Assembly: GCA_003282865.1 (NCBI GenBank)
Contig: QBYK01000017.1
Location: forward strand, 1 to 36,284
DNA: 36,284 nucleotides
Reading direction: 5' to 3'
Source of the DNA: SAR116 cluster bacterium AG-325-I21
GTDB lineage: Bacteria > Pseudomonadota > Alphaproteobacteria > Puniceispirillales > Puniceispirillaceae
The stretch's first letter is position 1; every line of letters starts with the position of its first letter. Both the position numbers and the translations under genes were made by a program. Below, piece after piece: positions 17,713 to 25,611 of this stretch. The notes under the pieces are model-generated. The model ran no database searches. It was not told the DNA's origin and worked only from the letters and a program-made list of their open reading frames with translations.

Positions 17713-18030
17713 ATGATTATTTCACCCAAAAAAAAGAAATGCATTGTTGAAGTTGGTGTATACAATGGCCAGAAACACGAAACAATTTGGAGGATGGGGG
17801 AGTTCTCTGTTGACGCATTGCCCCAAACTGAGAGTGATGGCTCCATAACACTTGATCCCTCAACATTACTAGGGCGATGGGATGAATGGGAAACGACAAT
17901 TCCAACGGATTTACGACGTTGGAATATTGATAAAGAACCTATCGAGAGCGAAGATTTTAAGGAGCACTACAAAATTTTACACTATAAAATTTTAAATGGA
18001 TTTGAAGTGAATGGAGTTAGAGGCTTGTGA
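17713..18030 (+). CDS. Hypothetical protein, 105 residues, with a tandem HYKIL duplication
   Basis: No family is recognised. From the ATG at 17713 the protein reads MIISPKKKKCIVEVGVYNGQ and continues as a soluble, tryptophan-containing chain (TIWRMGEF, LGRWDEWE, DLRRWNID). Near the C-terminus two 15-base units repeat in tandem (17965-17994, one mismatch), giving HYKILHYKIL. A TTG at 17704 is an in-frame alternative. The TGA is at 18028-18030. No operon link is evident apart from the shared strand with its neighbours. Confidence 0.45.
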   Translation: MIISPKKKKCIVEVGVYNGQKHETIWRMGEFSVDALPQTESDGSITLDPSTLLGRWDEWETTIPTDLRRWNIDKEPIESEDFKEHYKILHYKILNGFEVNGVRGL

Positions 18031-18077
18031 AGATTTATGATTTTTCAAAGACTGAATGACAGAACTCTTTTGAGGAT

Positions 18078-18302
18078 ATGGGTTTTATCAAATTTCGGAT
18101 AATTTCAACAATTTGTTGGTTTTCTTTTCCAGTGTCCTTGGCATTTAGTTACGTCACCCATGGTTCAATTCGAACTAAGCAATTAGTCAACGCCTTATTA
18201 CATGACTTTCTACAAACACTTTTCACCATAATTATTGTGATTTGCGTCGTAGTCTTCGGGTTCTATCGATATGCATCTGGCTTCTTGTTGAACATTGCAT
18301 AA
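18078..18302 (+). CDS. Small predicted membrane protein, 74 residues
   Basis: The protein is not recognised. It has two hydrophobic stretches: residues ~5-25 (KFRIISTICWFSFPVSLAFS) and ~48-65 (TLFTIIIVICVVVFGFYRY), separated by a polar, charged loop, so it is probably a two-helix inner-membrane protein. GAGGAT lies just before the ATG and supports translation. The gene sits alone in low-GC DNA, 47 bases after the previous stop. Confidence 0.45.
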   Translation: MGFIKFRIISTICWFSFPVSLAFSYVTHGSIRTKQLVNALLHDFLQTLFTIIIVICVVVFGFYRYASGFLLNIA

Positions 18303-18406
18303 TTGGTTCATGCATCATTTTAATTTTGCTTTCCTAAACAATACAAAGCAGAGCATTTGCTTATGCAGGTTCTATGGAATTTCATCCCAAAGCCAATAAA
18401 ACAACC

Positions 18407-19336
18407 TCATAACGCATCACGATTTTTAGGGAATTTAATTAAAGTTTGGTGAGATGAGGTGTTTTCTCTTCTATTCTTTGATAAGTCATGGCGACTTAGC
18501 TGTATATTATTGAAAAGCGATAAGTAGTGATCGATAGGATTGTCAACATCTTTGCTATGTTTGGCAATTTCGTTTTCATGTTTCCACCAACGCTTATCAC
18601 CATTATTTATTGTTGATATCCACTGATTTCCATCTTCATTGCGATGCAACCCGACAACTCCGTCTAGACCATCAAATTCTGGCAGCGTGACGTGAATGAA
18701 ATTTGTATTATAGAGGTGGCCCTCAAGGTGCATTTTAAGGTTTGAGTGACCGCTTAAATCAATACCGAGCCTCATAGCGGCACGCCTTCGTGTGCGTTTG
18801 TCCAAGCGAAGGTATATGATTTGCTTTTTCGAAAATTGTGAGTAATTCGTATTGAGAAACTTGGTCGTCCTTTCTGTTAAAAATTTTTCACGCTCAGATT
18901 GGACCTCAATAGAAGCTTGAAAACGATCACGCTCGGCAAATAAATCAACTTTATTACTGATGTCTTCCGCCCAAACCTCCTGTTTCCAAACTCGCTCCAT
19001 GATGAGTTGTTCAACTGTATTTGGCGCATTTCTGCCATCCATCGGGAATGCGAGAAGCCGCGCCCCAGGTGGATCAATGTAGATTTCGTTAAAATGAGTC
19101 TTGGTCGATGCCTGTGTGCCGGAGCGGATTACCGCCCTAATGTTTTTAGTCATAAAAGTTTTACATTTCGCTAAAACATGTGGCCATCTATGATAAACTT
19201 TTCTCATTCGGAGCTGTAAATTGGCCTCATTGGATATTTCGACCCAACCCTCGAACTCGCGCACTGCCGTGATATAGCCAAACTCTGTTAGAGTAAAAGA
19301 TCTATTTTTGAGAGATATGGAGGAATCAATGGTCAT
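18407..19336 (-). CDS. Hypothetical protein, 309 residues
   Basis: I do not recognise this protein. It is soluble and rich in Arg, Lys and Trp, with no signal peptide or membrane segment. Visible features are an N-terminal beta-rich part (SFTLTEFGYITAVREFEGWVEI), a central charged, helical section around ERDRFQASIEVQSEREKFLTE, a basic patch (LRLDKRTRRRAAMRLGIDLSG) and a C-terminal beta part (GNQWISTINNGDKRWWKHENE). The basic patch could bind nucleic acid, but nothing proves it. No good Shine-Dalgarno precedes the ATG. It is isolated in AT-rich DNA next to decayed genes, which suggests an accessory gene. Confidence 0.5.
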   Translation of the reverse strand: MTIDSSISLKNRSFTLTEFGYITAVREFEGWVEISNEANLQLRMRKVYHRWPHVLAKCKTFMTKNIRAVIRSGTQASTKTHFNEIYIDPPGARLLAFPMDGRNAPNTVEQLIMERVWKQEVWAEDISNKVDLFAERDRFQASIEVQSEREKFLTERTTKFLNTNYSQFSKKQIIYLRLDKRTRRRAAMRLGIDLSGHSNLKMHLEGHLYNTNFIHVTLPEFDGLDGVVGLHRNEDGNQWISTINNGDKRWWKHENEIAKHSKDVDNPIDHYLSLFNNIQLSRHDLSKNRRENTSSHQTLIKFPKNRDAL

Positions 19337-19723
19337 TTTTTATAGACATAGATGATTGGGTGATGCGTTTTTTTACTAAACATTAGTCAGTTAAAGTAAC
19401 ATTAGTTCCTGCCCAAATAAAATAGATTATTTATCTATTTTTAAGGCTTTTATTCGGCTACCACTCCACTCGTGCCCTCTTTTTCAGTGCCGTCTCATCA
19501 CTCAAAAATATATCTTTTTTCCAATTACATTTTTCCTGAGCTCGTTAAACTCTATATTACTTATCAGTGAGTTTGGTCTGAGTGGCGTTGCTTCAGCGGC
19601 GTGAGCGTAGTTATCAAAGATATCGAGTTTTGTTTCCAAATGTAATTTATTAGCTGTGATATTAAATGATACGAAATTACCTCAAAATAATCCAAGTAGA
19701 AAAATATCGAAATGGAGGTCTTT
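19337..19723. other. AT-rich gap without a recognised gene
   Basis: This ~390-base stretch has frequent stops in all frames and no repeat or RNA gene that I could recognise. Its last bases contain GGAGG (19714-19718), the Shine-Dalgarno of the decayed flavin-reductase-like gene that follows. Confidence 0.5.
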
Positions 19724-20415
19724 ATGCATTATGCGCCCGGACTGGAGTCCTGCCAATTGTCATTTTCATCATTCAAACCTTGTACAGCACCGCGTCCAAT
19801 TGGCTGGCTCTTAACAATTTCGGTGAATTGTGTACTCAGCCTTGCACCATATAGTCAGTGGCAAAATCTTTCTTTTGACCTACCACTTGTGATGTTTGCT
19901 GCAAACCAACTCAGCAATGGAGGACGAAAACACACCGTAATTAATGAAGAAGAAACGCGTTAGTTTGTCTGGAATATGGCAACTTATGCTTTGCGGGATG
20001 CAGTGAATTTGTCTGCGATTAAATGTCCTGTAGAGTATGACGATCTTGCGCAGGCAGGGGTAACTACTTTGGCCTCAATCAACGCACCCTGTTCGCGGGT
20101 GAAGGAAAGCCCTGCACATTTTAAATGGTGGTGCCTTTCTGCGCATTGGCCGCAGGGAAATTTAAATCACGGTTGGGTTGACGTGGTCTATGGTGAGGTT
20201 GAAGTATTCACACCTCGGATGAGGTGAACATACGGGATGGCAAAATTGATATTACTCAAATCCGGCCTCTGGCCCGTTTGGGTTATTATTATTACGCCTC
20301 GGTAACCGATATTTTTGAGATACGTATTGTGGGGGCATCGGGCCTGGGTGCGGATGGGCTTGACGTTGGATTCAGAAACACCGATTGGCTGACATGTGGA
20401 CAGTCTAGCTTATAA
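19724..20415 (+). pseudogene. Flavin-reductase-like (FMN-binding split barrel) pseudogene
   Basis: Behind a perfect GGAGG the sequence starts MHYAPGLESCQLSFSSFKPC and runs into TAPRPIGW and NLAPYSQWQN-like text (here SLAPYSQWQNLSFDLPLVMF). These are hallmarks of flavin-reductase-like proteins that bind FMN. An in-frame TAG at 19961-19963 interrupts EETR*FVWNMATYALRDAV, where relatives read about ETGEFVWN. The same frame continues through INAPCSRVKESPAHF. Near 20207 one base is missing: the continuation IHTSDEVNIRDGKIDI and IRPLARLGYYYYASVTDIFE is in the next frame, ending at 20413-20415. Nonsense plus frameshift mean it cannot give a full product. It converges on, and slightly overlaps, the decayed hutC. 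Confidence 0.8.
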
Positions 20416-20990
20416 CTTCGTGCGCTTGCTATGGCCAGCATGAAACACAAGTTCGACTATTGTTACTGCTTTTTCGTGAACCCATGTTGTGCATGAAATT
20501 ACAAACAGGGCTGTGTTGGGCTCTGTTTCCAAAAGCGTTGCCTAATGCTGACTAGCATTCGGTTCTCGAGAACATAGGGTTTGCCATTGGCCTCATGTAG
20601 CGCAACGACACGAAGAAATTGGACATGGTCCAAGAGGGAGAATTTTTGGGCCAATATGGTGGGGGCGGCTCCGCTCCGCTGGCTAAGCAAATGATAACTG
20701 TATAATTTCCCGTTTGCCTCAATTTCGTTGCGTATAAGAGGGATTGATGGGGTCGCCTTACTTATAGGATGCAGTGCAACACGTGTACCTGCTTTCCGAC
20801 GTTGGTCAAGCAGGCCAACCTCGGCAAGAGTTCAAAGCGCACGGTTCACGGTAACACGGGCGCACCCCAATTCGACAGCAAGATCAGCCTCATTTGGAAT
20901 GGATTAACCAGGTCACCACTCACGAGTGTCGATGCGCCGCTCCACCTCGGTCATCACATCCCGCCAAGTTGTTCTGGTTGATCTGCTCAT
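20410..20990 (-). pseudogene. hutC: Histidine-utilisation repressor HutC (GntR family), decayed
   Basis: Read from the ATG at 20990, the frame encodes a GntR helix-turn-helix followed by a UTRA ligand domain in the HutC pattern: SIPNEADLAVELGCARVTVN, then LAEVGLLDQRRKAGTRVALH, and later QKFSLLDHVQFLRVVALHEA. Three in-frame stops interrupt the DNA-binding domain: TGA at 20915-20913, TAA at 20906-20904 and TGA at 20834-20832. Around 20540-20550 a frameshift moves the end of the protein (TLLETEPNTALFVISCTTWV, then HEKAVTIVELVF) into another frame that stops at 20410-20412. HutC normally represses hut genes and is relieved by urocanate. It ends just before hutF, on the same strand but reading from its own start. 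Confidence 0.85.
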
Positions 20991-21008
20991 TAATAACGGG
21001 CCGCTGGA

Positions 21009-22379
21009 TCAAAGATCATGGCGTAGAGACGCCAAAGCTTGGATGTAGGCTGATGTGATCTTATCATGGGCTATGTGGCGGCCAGCAGTAACAAGATGCC
21101 GTCCGGCAGACCATACATCATGAACGAGATGGTCATCGCCGGCAAAGATAAAGCTGTCAATTAACTGATCCTTGGACCGACCTGAAAGGGTTGCTGCTTT
21201 TTTGTCGAGGGCCATCAGGTCGGCCCAGTACCCGGGGGCAATTTGGCCTGTGTGGCGGCCAGCAGCCTGAGCACCACCAGCAATCATGTTGTCGAGCATG
21301 TGGCGCCCTGTTGACGCACTTGAAGTGGCTAAAGCTGCACGTGACCCATCGCGAAGCCGCTGTGAATATTCAAGACTCCGCAATTCTTGAGACAACGAAA
21401 TACGAATATTGGAGTCAGATCCGATAGCAATCATTCCGCCCGCCTCAAACCAACCAACCCCATCAAAAACCCCATCACCGAGACTAGCTTCAGTTATTGG
21501 ACACAGTCCCGCAATCGCACCGGTTGCTGCAAGGCCACTTGTTTCTTGGGGTCGCATTTGGGTGCAATGTATGAAACAGCAATCTGGACCTACATCAAAA
21601 TTATCTAAAACCCAATCAACAGGGCGTGCACCAAGGTGATGAGTAACCTCTTCAACCTCTGCGTGTTGTTCTGCCAAATGCATGTGAAATGGCCCTCCAT
21701 TAGCAAGCATGCGAGTTAGGCTAAGGTTATGAGGGGCCACTGCGCGAAGGCTATGGGGTGCAACACCAAAAGCAGTGTCGGCAGGTAAATTGTCAAGCCC
21801 GCTCCGAACGCCATCACACAAGATGGCAAAACCGTCCAGATTATTGTAGAAACGGCATTGGCCACGAATCAGTGGGCTCATATCACAACCGCCATATTGA
21901 TAATGGACAGGAAGTATGGTTAGTCCGATGCCCGTTGTCTCGGCAGCTGCCATGATGCGTTCAGCCATCTCGCCACGGTTGTTATAGGGCTTGCCATCAG
22001 GTGCATGATGGAGATAGTGAAATTCTACATTAGTAGCATAGCCAGCCTCCAGCATTTCCATTTGCACCAACGCGGCAATGGCCTCAATGTGGTCTGGGGT
22101 CAATTGGTCAAGGAACAGATACATCAGTTCGCGCCAAGTCCAAAAACTGTCTTTGGGTTTGTTGCTGCGATGTTCTGTCAATCCAGCCATTGCCCTCTGA
22201 AAGGCATGGCTATGTGCGTTCACGGGGGCTGGCAGAAGGCAGGAAACATTGAATTTGGCAGTAGCATCGGTGACATCTGCAGCTACTTTGGCAATACGCC
22301 CAATGTCATCAAGTTCGACGAGAACATTCTCTGTCCACCCATCAGGTAAAAGTGCAGTTTCCGCGTGAATTTTCAGCAT
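21009..22379 (-). CDS. hutF: Formimidoylglutamate deiminase
   Basis: The 456-residue amidohydrolase converts N-formimino-L-glutamate to N-formyl-L-glutamate plus ammonia in the five-step histidine pathway. It starts MLKIHAETALLPDGWTENVL. The metal-binding HxH (His56, His58) is in LPAPVNAHSHAFQRAMAGL. Further metal or substrate blocks are GVAPHSLRAVAP, HMHLAEQHAEVEEV, CFIHCTQM and IAIGSDSNIRISLSQELRSLEY, all HutF-like rather than HutI-like. I chose the ATG at 22379, preceded by AGGAAA; an upstream in-frame start at 22442 lies beyond the promoter. No hutH, hutU, hutI or hutG is in the window. The frame appears undamaged although the adjacent repressor has decayed. Confidence 0.92.
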   Translation of the reverse strand: MLKIHAETALLPDGWTENVLVELDDIGRIAKVAADVTDATAKFNVSCLLPAPVNAHSHAFQRAMAGLTEHRSNKPKDSFWTWRELMYLFLDQLTPDHIEAIAALVQMEMLEAGYATNVEFHYLHHAPDGKPYNNRGEMAERIMAAAETTGIGLTILPVHYQYGGCDMSPLIRGQCRFYNNLDGFAILCDGVRSGLDNLPADTAFGVAPHSLRAVAPHNLSLTRMLANGGPFHMHLAEQHAEVEEVTHHLGARPVDWVLDNFDVGPDCCFIHCTQMRPQETSGLAATGAIAGLCPITEASLGDGVFDGVGWFEAGGMIAIGSDSNIRISLSQELRSLEYSQRLRDGSRAALATSSASTGRHMLDNMIAGGAQAAGRHTGQIAPGYWADLMALDKKAATLSGRSKDQLIDSFIFAGDDHLVHDVWSAGRHLVTAGRHIAHDKITSAYIQALASLRHDL

Positions 22380-22401
22380 CTTCGTTTCCTGTTGACAGTT
22401 T

Positions 22402-22430
22402 ATTATGTATGTACAAATAAATAAATTCAA
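22402..22430 (-). promoter_or_regulatory. Predicted sigma70-type promoter of hutF
   Basis: On the minus strand TTGAAT (22430-22425) and CATAAT (22407-22402) are separated by exactly 17 bases, close to the -35 and -10 consensus. Transcription would start about 10-20 bases upstream of the hutF ATG region. The HutC-type operator overlaps the -10 box. Confidence 0.6.
22406..22415. promoter_or_regulatory. HutC-type operator (TGTA-N2-TACA)
   Basis: TGTATGTACA matches the TGTA-N2-TACA palindrome known for HutC binding in hut operons. It covers the -10 side of the hutF promoter, a classical repression position, 27 bases upstream of the ATG. The neighbouring hutC copy is broken, so the site may now be vestigial or served by another repressor. 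Confidence 0.6.
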
Positions 22431-22717
22431 AGCGCGAAGCAAGGACCCTTCTTGAAGGCATTAATCACAAATGCAGCGGTGGCGCTGGTGGATGATCAAC
22501 TGACCAATGCGGCTGAAAAAGGGGGTTACTGACGGGTCATATGATCTGGCCCACATGGCTATCTGTTTATGCAGAATTTCTTGATAAGTGCCTTTGGAAA
22601 CTTTTCATTGCCCTTAAAGAAAAATTGTAGCTTTGTATCTTCGCAGCAATATTTCCTTTAACCAAGTATTAGAAAATGCCATCATTTATTTAGCCATGTT
22701 GGAGGGAAATACTTTTT
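22431..22717. other. Gap between hutF and the nitroreductase gene, with a possible coding remnant
   Basis: At 22453-22533 the + strand reads LKALITNAAVALVDDQLTNA and a few more residues before TGA. This is protein-like text with no start or family I can name, possibly the tail of a lost gene. The remainder is AT-rich leader DNA ending in GGAGGG, the Shine-Dalgarno of the nitroreductase gene. Confidence 0.3.
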
Positions 22718-23545
22718 ATGCCTCAAACTTTATCTGAGTTAGTTTCGAGAAGATTTGGAGAGCACGTAGAGCTTGATCAAGAGCAGTCATTTTCTGATAC
22801 CCACATTCTGCAATTGCAACATCGGTCATGTCGTCGTTTCCTCCAAACACCAGTCCCCGAAGAGACCTTAAGATTTCTTCTTGCATGCAGTTTATCTGCC
22901 CCGAGCAAATCCGACTTGCAGCAAGTCAGCATCATACATCTAGAGTCGAAAGACTCACGTAACTTTATTCATTCAGTCCTCCCATCTATGCCCTGGATTA
23001 AAACCGCACCTGTTTTTCTACTTTTTTGTGGTGATAGTCATCGCATTCAAACAGTTTGTGAGATGCACAACACAACCTTTGCTCACGATCCCCTTGACGC
23101 ATTCTTAAATACAGCAACTGATACAGCCATGGTTCTCCAAAATTTTATTATTGCGGCTGAAGCAGCGGGATTGAGATGCTGTCCGATTAGTGCAGTTCGC
23201 GAATTTACTGAACCGGTAGCCAAATTCTGCCAAATGCCGGACGGCGTCTACCCATTAGCCGGGTTGTGTCTGGGGTATCCTGAAGAGTCGCCAGATATAA
23301 GTATACGTCTGCCAATGTCGGCATCCTTCCACAAAGATAAATATAATGAGAAAAACTTGAAAGCCGACATCATGGATTATGACAAACGTCGCGAAGAGAT
23401 AAACCCATACGAAAGCCAAAGGCAGATTGACCTATATGGCCCCTCAGACTCATACGGTTGGTCAAGCGATAAGGCTCGCCAAACCTCAAACACAGAAAGG
23501 CTCTCGTTTAAAAGCTATATTCTTAAGCATGGTTTTAGAATCTGA
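22718..23545 (+). CDS. Nitroreductase-family FMN oxidoreductase
   Basis: The 275-residue protein has the nitroreductase FMN-binding start: a helix, then HRSCRRFLQTPVPEETLRFL and LACSLSAPSKSDLQQVSII. Relatives carry R-S-x-R contacts to the FMN phosphate in the same place. The central DTAMVLQNFIIAAEAAGLRCCPISAVRE and the GLCLGYPEE turn are typical of NADPH-dependent NfsA/NfrA-like members. The C-terminal ~60 residues (KNLKADIMDYDKRREEINPY onward) resemble the arm that packs on the partner subunit in that group. GGAGGG lies about ten bases before the ATG. It would be a cytosolic flavin enzyme reducing nitro or quinone compounds; the natural substrate is unknown. It appears to be monocistronic. 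Confidence 0.85.
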   Translation: MPQTLSELVSRRFGEHVELDQEQSFSDTHILQLQHRSCRRFLQTPVPEETLRFLLACSLSAPSKSDLQQVSIIHLESKDSRNFIHSVLPSMPWIKTAPVFLLFCGDSHRIQTVCEMHNTTFAHDPLDAFLNTATDTAMVLQNFIIAAEAAGLRCCPISAVREFTEPVAKFCQMPDGVYPLAGLCLGYPEESPDISIRLPMSASFHKDKYNEKNLKADIMDYDKRREEINPYESQRQIDLYGPSDSYGWSSDKARQTSNTERLSFKSYILKHGFRI

Positions 23546-23711
23546 CCTAGGCCGCCGATTTTAACTTTGTAAAAATATTTTTGAGAAGAGACCAAAATCA
23601 AAAAATTGATCTATATCCCAATATATTTTTATAAACACGGCTTTGGCTAGGGTGGTGATATTATGATTGGCCTTGTTGGCATCCAAACAAATGGACCCAA
23701 AGGGGTGAACA

Positions 23712-24089
23712 TTGATAGCTGATGTTTTACTATTGATCCATTTTGGTCTTGCTGCGTTTGTTACTATTGGCTTTTTCATTATTCCAATCGGCTACAGCCT
23801 TGGTTGGAAATGGATAAGAAAAAGAAATTTGAGGCTACTTCATCTTTTTCTCATAGGCGTTATAACTATTGAGACCATTTTAGGTTTGACGTGCCCACTC
23901 ACATTTTTAGAAAACATGTTTCGGGATGTTGATTACTCGCTGTCTTTCATGTCTCATTGGGTTGCGCAGGTCTTGTATTGGGATTTACCCAGCCAAGTTT
24001 TTATTTTTCTTTACTCAACGTGCTTAGGTTGGGTGTTAATTTTATGGAGACTTTGTCCCCCAATTGAAAAGATCAAAGAGGTTTACTGA
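23712..24089 (+). CDS. DUF2784 family membrane protein
   Basis: The 125-residue protein has four predicted helices. It shows the DUF2784 pattern: an N-terminal ADVLLLIHFGLAAFVTIGFF helix, a basic turn WKWIRKRNLRLLHL, TIETILGLTCPLTFLENMFR with a conserved Cys-Pro, and a final helix ending in WRLCPP. The function of the family is unknown. The start is TTG at 23712, with AGGGGTG upstream. It is followed after one base by another small membrane protein gene, so the two probably form an operon. Confidence 0.75.
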   Translation: MIADVLLLIHFGLAAFVTIGFFIIPIGYSLGWKWIRKRNLRLLHLFLIGVITIETILGLTCPLTFLENMFRDVDYSLSFMSHWVAQVLYWDLPSQVFIFLYSTCLGWVLILWRLCPPIEKIKEVY

Positions 24090-24090
24090 G

Positions 24091-24483
24091 ATGCTCAGCT
24101 ATTCAATTATAGTGCTAATCATATTTGGAAACTTGATTTATGCGTATCAATGTATTTTCCAAACACGCACTTACATTGAGAAATATGGCTTTGGTGAAGG
24201 AAGTGCAATTATGACAAGACTTGTTGGCACTTTCGCTGCTGGTTTCGCGGTTACTCTAATTGTTGCTTTATTCAGTTCTATCGAGGGTGCTTGGCTGCTG
24301 TTCGTTTATGGCTTTGTGCAGGCTTGTATTGGCGCTGTTGTTTGCTTCCAAACCATCCATAGCCACTGGGGTGCTGTTGACGGGGTAAAGACATCTGCTG
24401 AAGGATACGTTGCCCCTACTATAATAGCATTTTTGAACTTAATGGTGCTTGTTACAGGTTGGGAAGTTTTATTTAAGATTTGA
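24091..24483 (+). CDS. Predicted four-helix inner-membrane protein, 130 residues
   Basis: The family is not recognised. Four hydrophobic segments are visible: MLSYSIIVLIIFGNLIYAYQ, then VGTFAAGFAVTLIVALFSSI, a stretch around AWLLFVYGFVQACIGAVVCF, and VAPTIIAFLNLMVLVTGWEV. The ATG at 24091 follows the DUF2784 stop by one base, with AGAGG upstream; an earlier in-frame start at 24064 would overlap that gene. Tight spacing suggests that the two membrane proteins work together. Its stop lies 65 bases before the first tRNA-like repeat. Confidence 0.55.
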   Translation: MLSYSIIVLIIFGNLIYAYQCIFQTRTYIEKYGFGEGSAIMTRLVGTFAAGFAVTLIVALFSSIEGAWLLFVYGFVQACIGAVVCFQTIHSHWGAVDGVKTSAEGYVAPTIIAFLNLMVLVTGWEVLFKI

Positions 24484-24547
24484 CATCGCACAAATGTGCC
24501 AATGCGTCGAGCCGGCGGGATGGAATTTTCATATTGCAATGTTGGTA

Positions 24548-24670
24548 GCGCACTCGAGAGGATTCAACCCTCTGCCTTCGGGGGCAAACCCGGATAAGTT
24601 CCGCGCCAATTCCAGAAAAAGCTTCGGTGGATGATGCAAAACATAAACATTATTAATGGTCTAGATGAAG
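24548..24670 (-). repeat. tRNA-Arg-like dispersed repeat, copy A
   Basis: Read on the minus strand, the copy ends like a tRNA: CCCCCGAAGGCAGAGG, a shortened T-arm (GGTTGAATCCTCTCGAG) and TGCGC, as in the 3' half of a tRNA-Arg(CCG). Its 5' part shares GGTGGATGATG..ACATTA..GATGAAG text (in + orientation) with copies B and C. The fold is too damaged for a working tRNA. The rest of the 24484-24857 gap is AT-rich with no gene seen. Confidence 0.7.
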
Positions 24671-24857
24671 TGGAATAAAAGGCCAAAAACATCTGGGTTG
24701 GAGTGTATTCGAAGCAAGATTCAAAAATACATGACCCTAAGAATATGAATGCATGAATATATTTCATTTTCCGCAGTTGCTGTATTGCTATCTAATTTGC
24801 TCACTTCAAATTTTCTCACGGGTTTGAAAGTACTAAAATCAAATACCTCGTGCCCGA

Positions 24858-25595
24858 TCAATTGTTAAATTCAAATTTGGGTAAAGCTGCCAGGCTCTTT
24901 TTTAGTGAGTCTGCCCATTCCCTCGATACCATCCGGAAGTATTCGTTGTCTTCAGTAATTTTATGTGTTTTGGCTTCACTAAGGCTATTATTTATGTAAA
25001 CGAACAAGTCCAGTGGCAACCCGACGCTCAAGTTAGCTTTTATCGTTGAGTCAAATGACACCATTAATAATCTGATAGCGTCTTCGAAACTCATTTCTGA
25101 TTCGAATGCTCTAACTAGAATTGGCCTGCCATACTTGGTTTCTCCAATCTGGAAAAACGGCTTTTTATGAGATACTTCTATGAAATTTCCCTCTGGATAA
25201 ATTAGATAGAGTGCCATTTCATTGTTATTTATCTGACCACCTAAAATGAAATTTGCTGAAAATTTATTTTCAGCTTTTTGATGCCATTTCGATGAGACAT
25301 CTATAACTTCGGCGAGAGTTTGACTCACAATTCGCGCAACCTGGAACATTGTTGGAGCAGTCAAGATGGATTGACTGCCATTATTTTTGTCCTTTATTTG
25401 CTCTGATAAAGTTTTTATCACCGCCTGGCTTGTGGCTAAATTTCCCGCTGTAGTAAGCAAAATCTGCCTGTTTCCCGGAATTCCCCACGAAAAAGTTTTT
25501 GGATAACTTGAGATATTATCTAGGCCACCATTGGTCAGAGTATCTGACATAAAAATCAACCCACGTGACAATTTTAAAGCAACACAATATGACAT
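24858..25595 (-). CDS. Anbu proteasome-type peptidase
   Basis: The 245-residue protein is a proteasome-beta-fold (Ntn hydrolase) Anbu homologue: MSYCVALKLSRGLIFMSDTL, then TNGGLDNIS, a lysine at SYPKTF, and LLTTAGNLATSQAVIKTL. In Anbu and proteasome subunits the residue after the initiator Met becomes the N-terminal nucleophile, with partners equivalent to Asp17 and Lys33; here the aspartate (SD, residue 18) and lysine (33) are in place. The nucleophile position is Ser2 rather than the usual threonine. It is the last gene of a four-gene minus-strand operon with transglutaminase, alpha-E and ATP-grasp proteins, the known Anbu neighbourhood thought to concern peptide ligation or cross-linking. 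It is cytosolic and self-assembling; the substrate is unknown. Confidence 0.88.
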   Translation of the reverse strand: MSYCVALKLSRGLIFMSDTLTNGGLDNISSYPKTFSWGIPGNRQILLTTAGNLATSQAVIKTLSEQIKDKNNGSQSILTAPTMFQVARIVSQTLAEVIDVSSKWHQKAENKFSANFILGGQINNNEMALYLIYPEGNFIEVSHKKPFFQIGETKYGRPILVRAFESEMSFEDAIRLLMVSFDSTIKANLSVGLPLDLFVYINNSLSEAKTHKITEDNEYFRMVSREWADSLKKSLAALPKFEFNN

Positions 25596-25611
25596 TTTAA
25601 TTAGACCTTAA

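Noticed and set aside
21191-22349. Several + strand frames across hutF
   Set aside because: All are antisense to an intact HutF reading frame with metal-binding motifs.
22380-22442. An upstream extension of HutF to 22442
   Set aside because: The extension would run through the predicted -35/-10 promoter and operator, and the ATG at 22379 has a good ribosome-binding site.
24548-24621. A functional tRNA-Arg gene
   Set aside because: The acceptor 5' half and D-arm do not pair and the T-arm is shortened, so it was called a tRNA-like repeat instead.
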